Notes: a model not told the origin generated them from the letters alone. A stretch of 44,605 bases of DNA from a bacterium (GCA_016125005.1 WGMQ01000008.1:1-44605), one strand, 5' to 3'; shown: positions 26,249 through 34,818, counted from the first letter of the stretch. Made by a program: numbers and translations.

Positions 26249-26275
26249 AATCTGTGAAATCTGTGTAATCTGCGG
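26249..26275. repeat. Triplicated 9-bp unit AATCTGTGA / AATCTGTGT / AATCTGCGG
   Basis: Three near-identical 9-mers stand in tandem. Read on the other strand they give the CAGATTTCACAGATT pattern that I recall as a widespread intergenic repeat in several environmental bacterial phyla, where it produces spurious TDFTD-like peptides. The recollection is from general experience, not a search. Confidence 0.6.
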
Positions 26276-26396
26276 TCAGGCTTTTGTTTTTTCCCCCGCG
26301 CCGATGCGAGATGCGGTCGCGCGTTTCTCGGTTTGCCCCCGTGGCGCGATCCTCGCTCCACTCCCCGCAAGTTCCGCCGGGGAAGGGTCGTCCGCG

Positions 26397-27638
26397 ATGC
26401 AATTGCTGGAATCCATCAAGATCGGCAGCCGCGAAATCACCATGCACAAGCTTCGGTCCGCGCTGACGATGCTCGGCGTGATCTTCGGCGTGGCCGCGGT
26501 CATCAGCACCGCAGCCATCGGCGCGGGCGCGCGCGAGGAACTCAACAGCCAGCTCTCCGCCCTCGGCACCAATACCATTCGCATCCGCTCGGTCGAGCTG
26601 AAGGGGAAGGAACTCGCTGACCAAAAGCGGCTCTCGCCGTTCGGTCTGACCCGCGGCGATTTGTCCAACCTGACCGAGTTGCTCGGGCCCGAATTGGCCG
26701 CCTCCGCACCCATCAAGAAGATGACTGCCTCGCAGGTGCAGGCCCGCGGACGGGTTCTGCCATTCGACGTCATCGGCACCGGCGAGGACTTTCCGCTGAT
26801 TTCCGGCTACGAGGTCTCGCAGGGGCGCTTCCTCACGCCGCTCGACACGCAGGAATCCCGCAAGGTTGCCGTCATCGGGGAGAATGTCCGCCGCGAGGCG
26901 TTCCCCATCGTGGACCCGCTCGGCCAGTCGCTGATCATCGACGGTCAGGCCTTCACCGTGGTCGGCGTCATGGCTCCGCGCGGCCAGGCGCCCGGTGGCA
27001 CTGTCATTGACGTCGGCAATGTCGACCGCTCGATCTACCTGCCGATCAACGCCGCGATCAGGCGTCTTGGGCGTGACGATCCGCGCGCGGACAAGCTGGA
27101 TGAGATCGCCCTGAAGCTCGGCAGCGACACGCAGTTGCGCGAATCCGCCGAAGTAGCCCGCCGCGCCCTTCTGCGCCGCCACCAGCAGATCGAAGACTTC
27201 ACCATCGTGGTCCCCGAGGAACTCATCCGCCAGCAGCAGCAGACCAAGAATGTGCTCAGCCAGGTGCTCATCTTCATCGCAGCCATCTCGCTTCTGGTCG
27301 GTGGCATCGGCATCATGAACATCATGCTGGCGACAGTCACGCAGCGCACGCGCGAGATCGGAATCCGCCGCGCCCTCGGTGCCACGCGGCGCGATATCCT
27401 GCTGCAATTCCTGGTCGAGTCGCTCATCATCAGTCTCATGGGAGGCGTCGTCGGCATCCTGTTCGGCGTCGGCCTCGCCTTCGGCATCGGCCACTACGCC
27501 AACTGGCCCTTCACGGTGCCTATCGAGTCGATCCTGGTGAGCACCACCATCGCTGCGGGGATCGGATTCCTGTTCGGACTTTATCCCAGCATGAAGGCCG
27601 CGGGGCTCGATCCCATCGAGGCGCTCCGCACCGAATGA
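26397..27638 (+). CDS. MacB/FtsX-type ABC transporter permease
   Basis: The 413-residue protein has the MacB-type layout: an N-terminal membrane helix (HKLRSALTMLGVIFGVAAVI), a large periplasmic domain (about 45-285), and three C-terminal helices including LVGGIGIMNIMLATVTQRTREIGIRRALGATRRDIL, a family signature, and ending LYPSMKAAGLDPIEALRTE. These permeases couple a cytoplasmic ATPase to extraction or export of lipids, peptides or toxins, without moving substrate through the helices themselves. The start at 26397 has GGGGAAGGG 9 nt upstream. Neither the ATPase nor a MacA-type adaptor is nearby. The stop overlaps the next gene as ATGA. Confidence 0.9.
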   Translation: MQLLESIKIGSREITMHKLRSALTMLGVIFGVAAVISTAAIGAGAREELNSQLSALGTNTIRIRSVELKGKELADQKRLSPFGLTRGDLSNLTELLGPELAASAPIKKMTASQVQARGRVLPFDVIGTGEDFPLISGYEVSQGRFLTPLDTQESRKVAVIGENVRREAFPIVDPLGQSLIIDGQAFTVVGVMAPRGQAPGGTVIDVGNVDRSIYLPINAAIRRLGRDDPRADKLDEIALKLGSDTQLRESAEVARRALLRRHQQIEDFTIVVPEELIRQQQQTKNVLSQVLIFIAAISLLVGGIGIMNIMLATVTQRTREIGIRRALGATRRDILLQFLVESLIISLMGGVVGILFGVGLAFGIGHYANWPFTVPIESILVSTTIAAGIGFLFGLYPSMKAAGLDPIEALRTE

Positions 27639-28597
27639 GCAACCCCGCCGACGCCCCCAGTCGTGGCGCGGCGCTGTGGTTCAGCGGGGCGATCCTGATC
27701 TTTGCGATCCTCGGATTCGCACTCCCCGGCGCCTTCAAGTGGGGCCTCGCAAGCCACAGCATCGGCGGCTATCAGCTTTCAGTCATCAAGGTGCTTCTGG
27801 GAATCGTGATGCTCGGCATGGGCATGACGCTCACTGCGGCCGACCTCGCGCTGCTGGCCAAACGCCCGTGGGAAGTCTTCATCGGATTGGCGGCCCAGTT
27901 CGGCATCATGGGCGGACTCGCGTGGGTGATCGTGACCGTGTTGCGTCTTCCCACCGATCTGGCCGTAGGCGTGATCCTCGTGGGCGCGTGCCCCGGCGGC
28001 ACCGCCTCGAACGTGATCGCCTGGATGGCCCGCGGAGACGTGGCGCTGTCCGTGGCCATGACCACCACCTCCACGCTGGTCGCGCCCGTTGTCACCCCGT
28101 TCCTGGCCACACTGCTGATCGGCGAACGGGTCGACGTCAACGCAATGGCGCTCGTGTGGTCTGTGGTGGAGATCGTGCTGGGGCCGGTGCTGATTGGACT
28201 GCTGATCCGTCGCTTCGCAGGTGGCGCGGCGCGCCTGATGATCCGCGCGCTGCCACTCATTTCCATCGTCAGCATCGGACTGATCGTCGCCATCGTGGTG
28301 GCCGCCGGAAAGGATCGGCTCCTCTCTGCGGGCGCACTGGTCGTGCTCGCGGTGGCGCTGCACAACAGCGCGGGCCTAGGCCTCGGCTACCTGTTGGGCC
28401 GAGCCGTTGGCATGGACGAGGCCCGCCGCCGGACGCTCGCCATCGAGGTCGGGATGCAGAACTCCGGCCTGGCAACGGCCTTGGCGAAGGACCACTTCCC
28501 AGCCCTCGCCGGAGCAACCCTCCCCGGCGCCGTCTTCAGCGTCTGGCACAACATCAGCGGCGCACTGCTGGCGGCCTGGTGGGCGCGCAGGGGGTAG
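27635..28597 (+). CDS. Bile acid:sodium symporter (BASS) family transporter
   Basis: The 320-residue protein has about nine to ten membrane helices. It shows the BASS signatures: LLGIVMLGMGMTLTAADL near the second helix, LVGACPGGTASNVIAWMARGDVALSV in the middle crossover, and ALHNSAGLGLGYLLG then AIEVGMQNSGLATALA near the end. Bacterial members import or export organic anions such as pantoate, pyruvate-like acids or sterol-like acids with sodium. The ATG overlaps the upstream permease stop by 4 nt, so the two are translationally coupled. The substrate cannot be read from sequence. Confidence 0.93.
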   Translation: MSNPADAPSRGAALWFSGAILIFAILGFALPGAFKWGLASHSIGGYQLSVIKVLLGIVMLGMGMTLTAADLALLAKRPWEVFIGLAAQFGIMGGLAWVIVTVLRLPTDLAVGVILVGACPGGTASNVIAWMARGDVALSVAMTTTSTLVAPVVTPFLATLLIGERVDVNAMALVWSVVEIVLGPVLIGLLIRRFAGGAARLMIRALPLISIVSIGLIVAIVVAAGKDRLLSAGALVVLAVALHNSAGLGLGYLLGRAVGMDEARRRTLAIEVGMQNSGLATALAKDHFPALAGATLPGAVFSVWHNISGALLAAWWARRG

Positions 28598-28674
28598 GTG
28601 ATCCGCGCGCGCTCGCTCGCACCCATCTCCTCCTCGACAGACGCATTCTTCAGCCGATTGTCCCTAACCTTGAT

Positions 28675-28720
28675 TTTACAAAATCTATGGGATTGACTGG
28701 AACGCCAAGGTTTTTGTAAA
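28675..28720 (+). promoter_or_regulatory. abiE promoter with inverted-repeat operator
   Basis: Perfect 9-bp inverted repeats TTTACAAAA (28675-28683) and TTTTGTAAA (28712-28720) are separated by 28 bp. Between them, TTGACT (28693-28698) and TGTAAA (28715-28720) form a sigma-70-like -35/-10 pair with 16-bp spacing, so the right arm covers the -10. AbiEi antitoxins are known to repress their own promoter by binding inverted repeats, which fits this layout. Transcription would begin a few bases before the ATG at 28732. Confidence 0.65.
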
Positions 28721-28731
28721 TATCAGCCACC

Positions 28732-29331
28732 ATGACGGGACACCTCGACAAGCTCATCAATCTGGCCGAAACCAAGGGGCTGATCCGCCCCAGGGATCTC
28801 ACTGATCACGGGATTCCGCGCCAGTATCTGAAGATTGCCTGCGAGCGCGGAATCCTTGAGCGTCTGGATCGAGGTCTATACACGCTACCCGGCGCCATGC
28901 AGTCGGAGCACCGTAGCCTCGCCGAGGTCTGCAAGCTTGTCCCCCACGGCGTCATCTGCCTGCTCTCCGCACTCCAGTATCACGGCATGACCACCCAAAA
29001 CCCGTTCGAGGTCTGGCTTGCCATAGGGGAATCGAAGGAAATGCCCCGGGTCAGTCTGGTCCGCCTCCGTGTCGCACGGTTCTCCGTGGAATCGCTGAGG
29101 GGTGGCGTTGAAGTGCACGAAGTCGGTGGCGCGGAGCTTCGGGTATTTAGCCCGGCCAAGACCGTTGCCGATTGCTTCAAGTACCGCAACAAGATCGGCG
29201 TCGACGTTGCGGTCGGAGCACTCCGTGACTATCTGCGCCAGCGAAAGGGTCCAATCGACGACCTCACGAAGTATGCCCAGATCTGCCGCGTCGAGCGCAT
29301 CATGGAGCCCTATCTGGAGGCGCTGCTATGA
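28732..29331 (+). CDS. abiEi: AbiEi-type antitoxin (type IV toxin-antitoxin)
   Basis: The 199-residue protein has an N-terminal winged-helix domain (about residues 3-50: LINLAETKGLIRPRDLTDHG, then LERLDRGLYTLP). A C-terminal AbiEi domain follows (about 55-195, with HGVICLLSALQYHGMTTQNP, VEVHEVGGAELRVFSPAKTVADCFKYRNKIG and a final basic helix). The family represses its own operon and neutralises the AbiEii nucleotidyltransferase without direct binding. No ribosome-binding site is visible before the ATG. The stop overlaps the toxin start as ATGA. Together the pair is a known type of abortive-infection and plasmid-stabilising system. Confidence 0.9.
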   Translation: MTGHLDKLINLAETKGLIRPRDLTDHGIPRQYLKIACERGILERLDRGLYTLPGAMQSEHRSLAEVCKLVPHGVICLLSALQYHGMTTQNPFEVWLAIGESKEMPRVSLVRLRVARFSVESLRGGVEVHEVGGAELRVFSPAKTVADCFKYRNKIGVDVAVGALRDYLRQRKGPIDDLTKYAQICRVERIMEPYLEALL

Positions 29332-30239
29332 GCACTCCCCAGACCCATTCGATTCAGGCACGACTGCTGAACCATTCGCGCGAACATCAAGTGAATCACA
29401 ATCACACGCTGGCTCGCTACGGGATCGAACGCCTATTGTACCGCCTCTCCCAATCCCGATATGCAGACCGCTTCGTTCTCAAGGGCGCGATGCTGTTCGT
29501 TCTGTGGCTGGAAGACTCGTATCGCCCCACGCAGGACCTTGATTTGCTCGGCTTCGGCGATCTCTCATCTGATAACTTGGCGAGCATCTTCGGAGATATC
29601 TGCGAACTGTCTGTCGAGGATGACGGGATCGAGTTTGACGGGGATGGAATTCAAATCGAGGAGATCCGGGAAGCAGAGATCTACCAAGGCCTGCGTCTCA
29701 GAATTCCCGGGCGACTCGGAAACATCAGGCTCAACGTTTCCGTGGATGTCGGATTCGGGGATGCCATCGTGCCCGATCCCGAGGAATCCGACTATCCGGT
29801 CCTGCTGAAACTCCCTCGTCCCAAGGTGATGACATACCCAAAGGAGACCGTTGTCGCGGAGAAGGCCGACGCTGTGATCCTTCTTGGGCTTCGTAACAGT
29901 CGCATGAAGGACTACTACGACCTGTGGACACTCGCGCAGCAGTTCACCTTTGACGGCGCGCTACTGGCAAAGGCTCTCCGGGCCACCTTGATGCGGCGCG
30001 GGCGGGAGATCCCCTCCCAACTGCCTCCCGGTCTCCAGGACGCATTCAGCCTGAACCCCGCCAAACAAGCGCAGTGGAGAGCCTTCCTGAGCAGAACCGT
30101 TCCCGAGAAGCCCGACCTTGCACTCAGCGAGGTTGTCCCGGTGATTCGCGAGTTCCTCCTGCCCATCGTGGAATCCGTCGCTCTTGGCAAGTCGCCACGC
30201 ATCCGTTGGACTCCGGGGAGAGGCTGGTCGGCGTGGTAG
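29328..30239 (+). CDS. abiEii: AbiEii-type nucleotidyltransferase toxin
   Basis: The 303-residue protein carries the DUF1814/AbiEii nucleotidyltransferase features: FVLKGAMLF at residues 49-57, RPTQDLDL with the metal-binding D70 and D72, and the conserved Lys/Asp motif MKDYYDLWTLA near residue 199. The family is a bacteriostatic toxin of type IV systems; relatives transfer nucleotides to tRNA acceptor ends. The gene overlaps its antitoxin gene by 4 nt and ends 13 nt from the end of the convergent hexosaminidase gene. All key residues seem present, so the toxin should be active. Confidence 0.92.
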   Translation: MSTPQTHSIQARLLNHSREHQVNHNHTLARYGIERLLYRLSQSRYADRFVLKGAMLFVLWLEDSYRPTQDLDLLGFGDLSSDNLASIFGDICELSVEDDGIEFDGDGIQIEEIREAEIYQGLRLRIPGRLGNIRLNVSVDVGFGDAIVPDPEESDYPVLLKLPRPKVMTYPKETVVAEKADAVILLGLRNSRMKDYYDLWTLAQQFTFDGALLAKALRATLMRRGREIPSQLPPGLQDAFSLNPAKQAQWRAFLSRTVPEKPDLALSEVVPVIREFLLPIVESVALGKSPRIRWTPGRGWSAW

Positions 30240-30252
30240 GCAACAAGCCCGA

Positions 30253-32211
30253 TCACTTCATCCGCGAGTATCGGAGCGCCTGTCGCTCGACGGCTGCGAT
30301 GGCGTTGATGGCTCGTTCCATGTCGGAGGGCTTGTTGCGGGCCAGCCATAGTTCCCGATAGGCCGGGGCGGTGTCGGAGAGGCCCTTCGCCAGCTTCTTG
30401 AAGCGCGCCCGCAATTTGGCGTCCGGCTTTCCTTCGGCCCGCTGAAGCTCGAACATCAGCAGCACCTTCTCCGCGGCCAGCGCGTTCATGCGCGAGCCCT
30501 GAAGCAGCTCCGCCACGTCCAGCTCGTTGCCCATGTGGACCTTCTGGTAGTGCGTGAAGGTCTTGATGCCCAGGGGAGCCGCCTCGGCCAGCTTGACCGC
30601 CTGCTCCTCCGTGACGCGCCACTTCTTGAGCGCCGCATAGTCCTCGAAGTCGGTCTGGAAGGCGATCCAGCTCAACATGCCGGTCGACTGGGCACGCAGC
30701 GCCTTGATGGCGCCGCCGTTGCTGTCGCCGAACACCATGTCGTTCCACCGCATGTCGAACTCGTCCGCGTCGGGAGCGTCCGGGTTCCATGCCATGGCGG
30801 CCCCGAGCGCGATCCCGTGCAGCGATCCCGCCAGCGGGTTGATGTGGCCGCGGTCGCCCCAGTCCGTGTTCAGCAGTCCGATGGCGCCATACTTCTTTCC
30901 CGCCGCCGCATAACGGCGAATGTTCAGGTCCGCGTTGTTCACGTCATTGAGGAACCGCACCCAACCGCTCGTCCCGGGACAGACGTAGAAGTCCAGCCCC
31001 GCATCGGCGAAGAGCTTGCAGCTCTCGTAATCCGTCCCGGCGAAATACCCCCAGTTGAGCAGGATTGTGTCGCGGGGAATTTCGGGGATCAGTTCCTCGT
31101 GCTCTTTCACGATGTCTCCCCAGAACATCATGCGCTTCCCCTGCTTCTTGGAAAGGTCGTTCAGCCAATTGATGTGGGAGAGGTATAGACGCCCCTTGCC
31201 GATTTCCTCGGCCACGGACGCGGTCTTCCCCTTGCCAAGGTCATAGGTCTCGTCGGCGCACACGTTGAGGTATGGCGAGTCGTGGAGCGAAACGTAGGCA
31301 TCGTGCATTTGCTCAAGCAGCGCCAGCGCCTTCGGGTCGCGACAGTTGATCGTGGTGCCGCTCATGCGCTCCTGCCAGGTCATCTCCTCGAAGGACTTCG
31401 TCGGCTCCACATCCGCAAGCTCGCGGTATTCGGGAAGGCTCAGGACGCCCGCCATGTGGCCGAAGGACTGGAGGCTCGGCACCAGGTCGATGCGGCGGTC
31501 GCGGCAGTATTCCTGAAGAGCCAGGATCTCGTCCGGCGTGATGGCGTCGCCGTGGCTGATCGCCGGATTGAAGCGGAAGGCGAACGGGTGCTCGATGTAG
31601 AGCTGGAGCTGGTTCACCTTATAGCTGGCGACGATGTCCACAACGTGCTTGAGTGTGGCGAGGGTCGGGACCTTGCCGCGGGAAACGTCGAGGTAGAAGC
31701 CGCGGTACTTGAAGGCGGGGGCGTCCTTGATGTGAAGCGGCCCGATTCCACCCATGCGCGGCGAATGGAGCACCGCCTGGCGCAGCGTGCGAATACCTTG
31801 CAGCAAGCCCACGGGCGAATCTGCCACCAGCGTGATGCTGTTCCCGGTGATGTCGAGCGTGTAGCCCTCGCCGTCGCCAGCGGGGTCCTTGACCTGAAAA
31901 TCGATGGCCGGGGCGGCGGTCTCCGTCGTGAGTGCACCGCGACGGTCAAGCACGGGACGGCGCCCCCACTTTGTCTGCATGTCCGCCAGCAGTCCCTCCA
32001 CCGCCAGCCATTCCGGACGTTCGAGCGGCGGCAGGAACAGCCGCGTCTGGTCCGTCACGAGGAATGGTGTCTCCGGTGACTTGCCCCACTCAAAGTGCGT
32101 GGGCTGCGGAATCAGGTTCATGGTACCCCTCGGATATAGATTGATCGTATCGGCAGAAACGGAGCTGGCGAGAGCCAGCAGGAGGAAGGCGCAGAGCAGA
32201 TGCTTGAGCAA
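30253..32211 (-). CDS. Secreted family 20 beta-N-acetylhexosaminidase
   Basis: With the TTG start at 32211 the 652-residue protein begins with a clean signal peptide (LLKHLLCAFLLLALASSVSA), and an AGGA lies 9 nt upstream. The frame runs further to 32352 without any family feature. After an N-terminal GH20b-type domain (PQPTHFEWG start), the catalytic barrel has YRGFYLDVSRGKVP, NQLQLYIEHPF, LVPSLQSFGHM and the catalytic Asp320-Glu321 pair in CADETYD. The enzyme should remove terminal N-acetylhexosamines from glycans outside the cytoplasm. A helical C-terminal extension (about 470-650) follows the barrel. It is convergent with abiEii. Confidence 0.9.
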   Translation of the reverse strand: MLKHLLCAFLLLALASSVSADTINLYPRGTMNLIPQPTHFEWGKSPETPFLVTDQTRLFLPPLERPEWLAVEGLLADMQTKWGRRPVLDRRGALTTETAAPAIDFQVKDPAGDGEGYTLDITGNSITLVADSPVGLLQGIRTLRQAVLHSPRMGGIGPLHIKDAPAFKYRGFYLDVSRGKVPTLATLKHVVDIVASYKVNQLQLYIEHPFAFRFNPAISHGDAITPDEILALQEYCRDRRIDLVPSLQSFGHMAGVLSLPEYRELADVEPTKSFEEMTWQERMSGTTINCRDPKALALLEQMHDAYVSLHDSPYLNVCADETYDLGKGKTASVAEEIGKGRLYLSHINWLNDLSKKQGKRMMFWGDIVKEHEELIPEIPRDTILLNWGYFAGTDYESCKLFADAGLDFYVCPGTSGWVRFLNDVNNADLNIRRYAAAGKKYGAIGLLNTDWGDRGHINPLAGSLHGIALGAAMAWNPDAPDADEFDMRWNDMVFGDSNGGAIKALRAQSTGMLSWIAFQTDFEDYAALKKWRVTEEQAVKLAEAAPLGIKTFTHYQKVHMGNELDVAELLQGSRMNALAAEKVLLMFELQRAEGKPDAKLRARFKKLAKGLSDTAPAYRELWLARNKPSDMERAINAIAAVERQALRYSRMK

Positions 32212-32378
32212 GACCGGATGTCCTGTCGAAGAGAGTTGGCGGGAACACTGCCGACGCCGCTCGCGATCCGCAAACGCAAAACCACAAACCCGGCGTGAGA
32301 CGGAACCCGGTCGCATCTTCCCCTTGAGCCACTGGCTCTTGTGGCGCGTCATGGACCTCAGTTCGCAGGGGTTCCTTG

Positions 32379-32618
32379 ATGCCCAGATACCGCGCCGATA
32401 TCATGACGCTGCTCATCCTCCTCTTCCTGGTCGCAACGACCGGGTGGATCGGGTATTCCTACAAGCAGATGCGCGAGCAGGCCGTTGCCGAGCGTAGGCT
32501 GGCGATGGAGATGGAAGTCCGCCGTCAGGCAGCCGAGGCGGCCCACGCACGGCGCCGCGAGAACATCCCGGTTCGCCGGTTCATCCCCCCCGAACCCATC
32601 GTGGTTCCCTTCTACTGA
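32379..32618 (+). CDS. Small single-pass membrane protein, 79 aa
   Basis: The protein has one hydrophobic helix (about residues 10-26, TLLILLFLVATTGWIGYSY) followed by a charged, probably helical region rich in Arg, Glu and Ala, and ends in a Pro-rich tail (RRFIPPEPIVVPFY). The family is not recognised. An AGGGG stands about 8 nt before ATG 32379; a TTG directly before is in frame. The flavoprotein gene begins 7 nt after its stop, so the two are probably co-transcribed. Confidence 0.6.
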   Translation: MPRYRADIMTLLILLFLVATTGWIGYSYKQMREQAVAERRLAMEMEVRRQAAEAAHARRRENIPVRRFIPPEPIVVPFY

Positions 32619-32625
32619 GCGCGCC

Positions 32626-33444
32626 ATGACCGAAGCGGAAATGAAAGCCATCGTGGAGGAAGTCGTCCGGCGACTGAGCGGCAGCGCTCCCAAGGAACCG
32701 GCCCGCCCCCGCGTGGTCCTTCTGATGACGGGCGCCGAGCAGGGTTTTGACCGAACCATGGAGGCCATCGCCAAGATGGCGGCGGAGTTTTCCGTGAAGG
32801 CGATCCTGGCCGGATGCTACACGGAACGCTATGGCGTGGAGCCGCTCGCCAAGGCGCTCGGTTGCCCCAAGTCGATCCTGATGCCGAATGCCACGGTGCA
32901 CGAGAAGGAAGCCGCGGTCGATGCCGCCGCCGCGGTGGCCGTGATGCTGCCCCTGCGTACCACGCTCGCCAAGACGGCGCGGGGTCAGGCGGATTCGCCT
33001 CCCGCGGTGCTGCTGACCCGCGCGCTCATGGCGGGCAAGCCCGCCTTCGCCGCCGGTGGAGAGATGGACCCCGAAACCTGGCCTGCCAAGATGCCCGCGG
33101 CCATGCGGCACGGTCAGGGGAGCCTCGCCGAATCGGTCGAGCGCGACCTGGCAACGCTCGCCTCCTGGGGCATGAGCTATCGCCGCGACCCGCTGGAGCT
33201 GCTGGCTCCCATGCGCGCGGCGCTGGGACTCGCCAAGGCCCGCGAAGGCTTCGTTCCCACCATCGAGAATCCTGCGGGACCCATCAAGGTTTCCACTTCC
33301 GGCCGACGGGAGTTCGTGACCGCCGAGGATGTGCGCGCCGCTCATCGTCAGGGCCAGCGCGAGCTGCGCCTGTCCGCCCATTCCATCGTGACCGAAGAGG
33401 CCCGCGACGTGGCCGCGGCACTCCAGGTCGCGCTGCTCGATTGA
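32626..33444 (+). CDS. Flavoprotein-like protein with microcompartment-style ends
   Basis: The 272-residue protein opens with a short amphipathic helix (EAEMKAIVEEVVRRL) like the encapsulation peptides of bacterial microcompartment cargo. A Rossmann-like region of flavoprotein type follows (about 27-200; VVLLMTGAEQGFDRTMEAIAKM, VMLPLRTTLAKTARG, VLLTRALMAGKPAFAAGGEMD). The C-terminus (about 222-270; REFVTAEDVRAAHRQGQRELRL...IVTEEARDVAAAL) resembles the tail shared by several microcompartment-linked proteins. I believe relatives occur in such loci, but no shell protein or aldehyde dehydrogenase gene is in the window. Function and cofactor are inferred. Confidence 0.6.
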   Translation: MTEAEMKAIVEEVVRRLSGSAPKEPARPRVVLLMTGAEQGFDRTMEAIAKMAAEFSVKAILAGCYTERYGVEPLAKALGCPKSILMPNATVHEKEAAVDAAAAVAVMLPLRTTLAKTARGQADSPPAVLLTRALMAGKPAFAAGGEMDPETWPAKMPAAMRHGQGSLAESVERDLATLASWGMSYRRDPLELLAPMRAALGLAKAREGFVPTIENPAGPIKVSTSGRREFVTAEDVRAAHRQGQRELRLSAHSIVTEEARDVAAALQVALLD

Positions 33445-33524
33445 GCCGTCGCCCCGAACCCGGTTGACACAAGCCCCCTGTCGACCGATTCCAGACCCAC
33501 CTTTGGATCACGGTTTCCCATCAC

Positions 33525-34673
33525 TTGAGCCTTCTTGACCGCCAGTACCGTCGCCTTGCCAACACGCTGATTTCCACGGCGGACAAGTTGCTGGGCAACG
33601 AACGCGTCTGGGCCAAGCCCCTGCGCATCCATCTTGAGGTGAACGACTTCTGCAACCTCAAGTGCCCGCACTGCCCGCGTGAAAACCCGCTGATCCCGAA
33701 GAACACCGGCCATATCCCCATCGAGGCCATTCGCAACCTTTCCCCCTGGTTCCGTCACGCGACCTACGTCGGCCTGGCGGGGAACGGCGAGCCGTTCCTC
33801 CACCCCAACATCATCGAGATTCTGGAGATCGTGACGAAGGCGGGCTCGACCCCCTCCGTCATCAGCAATGCCACGCTGTGGAAGCGCTTCGACGTGGTGG
33901 ACAAGCTGGCAGGCATGGGGCCGATGCTGCTCAATGTCAGCATCGACGGCGGCACCAAGGCCACCTTCGAGAAGTGGCGCCTGAAGGCCAACTTCGAGGA
34001 AGTGCGCGAGAACCTCGTCGCGCTCCGCCAGGCCAAGGAAGCGCGTCGCACCCCCTTCCCCATCGTGAACTTCATCTCCTGCCTCATGAAGGACACCATC
34101 GGCGAGGTTGAGCAGATCGTCGACCTGGCGGTTGAGGCGGGAGCGAGCGTCGTCACCTTCCAGAACATGTACCCGTACAACAAGCTCATGGACGAGGCGC
34201 GGGTGCGTGACATGGACGAGTGCCGTGCCGCCATCGTGAAGGCCCGCGAGCGCGCCCGCCCGCACGGCATCCGCATCGACTGGCTTCCCATGAGCGTCGA
34301 CGTCGAGGAGCGCGGCACCGAGGGCGGCAGCTATGGCTTCATCACCGCCGAGGACGCGGGCGACAAGAAGTCAGTCCGGAAGGACGAGGGACGCCAGCGT
34401 TATCACTGCGACAATATCATGCACCAGATCCATGTCACCGTGAAGGGCGAGATCAAGTTCTGCTGCTTCTGGACGGACGGCGCCATCGGCGACCTGACGA
34501 AGGACGATTTTGGCGACCTATGGAACAGCCCCGAGTGGCGCAAGCTCCGCCACGATATCACCCACGGCGAGAAGCCCGGCCCCTGCGTGGGGTGCCACAA
34601 CCTCGTCGTCTACAACCCCCGGAACATCGTCCGCGCGGGCGTGAAGGACTTCGTCGACCTCTGGGGCCAGTAG
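33525..34673 (+). CDS. Radical SAM protein with a SPASM-type C-terminus
   Basis: The 382-residue enzyme has the radical SAM cluster motif CX3CX2C (CNLKCPHC) near residue 44, a GxGEPFLHP motif (LAGNGEPFLHP), and a C-terminal Cys-rich auxiliary region (YHCDN, IKFCCFWTD, IGDL, CVGCHNLVVY) as in SPASM/Twitch proteins. Such enzymes modify peptides or small molecules, or act in cofactor and lipid synthesis. No precursor peptide or maturation partner gene is visible beside it. The start is a TTG at 33525 without a convincing ribosome-binding site, and a TTGACA hexamer stands at 33464-33469. A two-way terminator follows. Confidence 0.9.
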   Translation: MSLLDRQYRRLANTLISTADKLLGNERVWAKPLRIHLEVNDFCNLKCPHCPRENPLIPKNTGHIPIEAIRNLSPWFRHATYVGLAGNGEPFLHPNIIEILEIVTKAGSTPSVISNATLWKRFDVVDKLAGMGPMLLNVSIDGGTKATFEKWRLKANFEEVRENLVALRQAKEARRTPFPIVNFISCLMKDTIGEVEQIVDLAVEAGASVVTFQNMYPYNKLMDEARVRDMDECRAAIVKARERARPHGIRIDWLPMSVDVEERGTEGGSYGFITAEDAGDKKSVRKDEGRQRYHCDNIMHQIHVTVKGEIKFCCFWTDGAIGDLTKDDFGDLWNSPEWRKLRHDITHGEKPGPCVGCHNLVVYNPRNIVRAGVKDFVDLWGQ

Positions 34674-34818
34674 TCCGGACGATTCCGTTGCCGTGATCCT
34701 TCGTCGCTCGCCCAGACGCGGCCCAGTCAACGTATAAGGAATACGCCTCCTTCGCCGCGCTGGGCGGACTCCTCGGCTGACGCCAACGGCATTCGTCCGT
34801 TCTGGATTTGAGCTAGAT

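Larger units (their letters stand above)
26041..26309. repeat. Possible intergenic repeat element bounded by 13-bp direct repeats
   Basis: Identical 13-bp copies of CGCGCCGATGCGA stand at both ends, 256 bp apart. The interior carries two hairpins and a triplicated 9-mer. No transposase is present. It may be a REP-like or decayed miniature element; the boundaries are inferred from the direct repeat alone. Confidence 0.4.
25884..26396. other. Repeat-rich spacer without a gene
   Basis: The long frame that crosses this region into the permease gene has no family signal until 26397. The spacer holds a 13-bp direct repeat CGCGCCGATGCGA (26041-26053 and 26297-26309), small hairpins such as CATCC/GGATG near 26125-26139, a perfect hairpin at 26168-26189, and three 9-bp tandem units at 26249-26275. 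The segment reads like the structured intergenic repeats common in Planctomycetes-like genomes. Confidence 0.6.

Noticed and set aside
25581..26396. 272-residue extension of the MacB-type permease
   Set aside because: The stretch overlaps the methyltransferase gene and a repeat-rich spacer; the family N-terminus and a good ribosome-binding site are at 26397.
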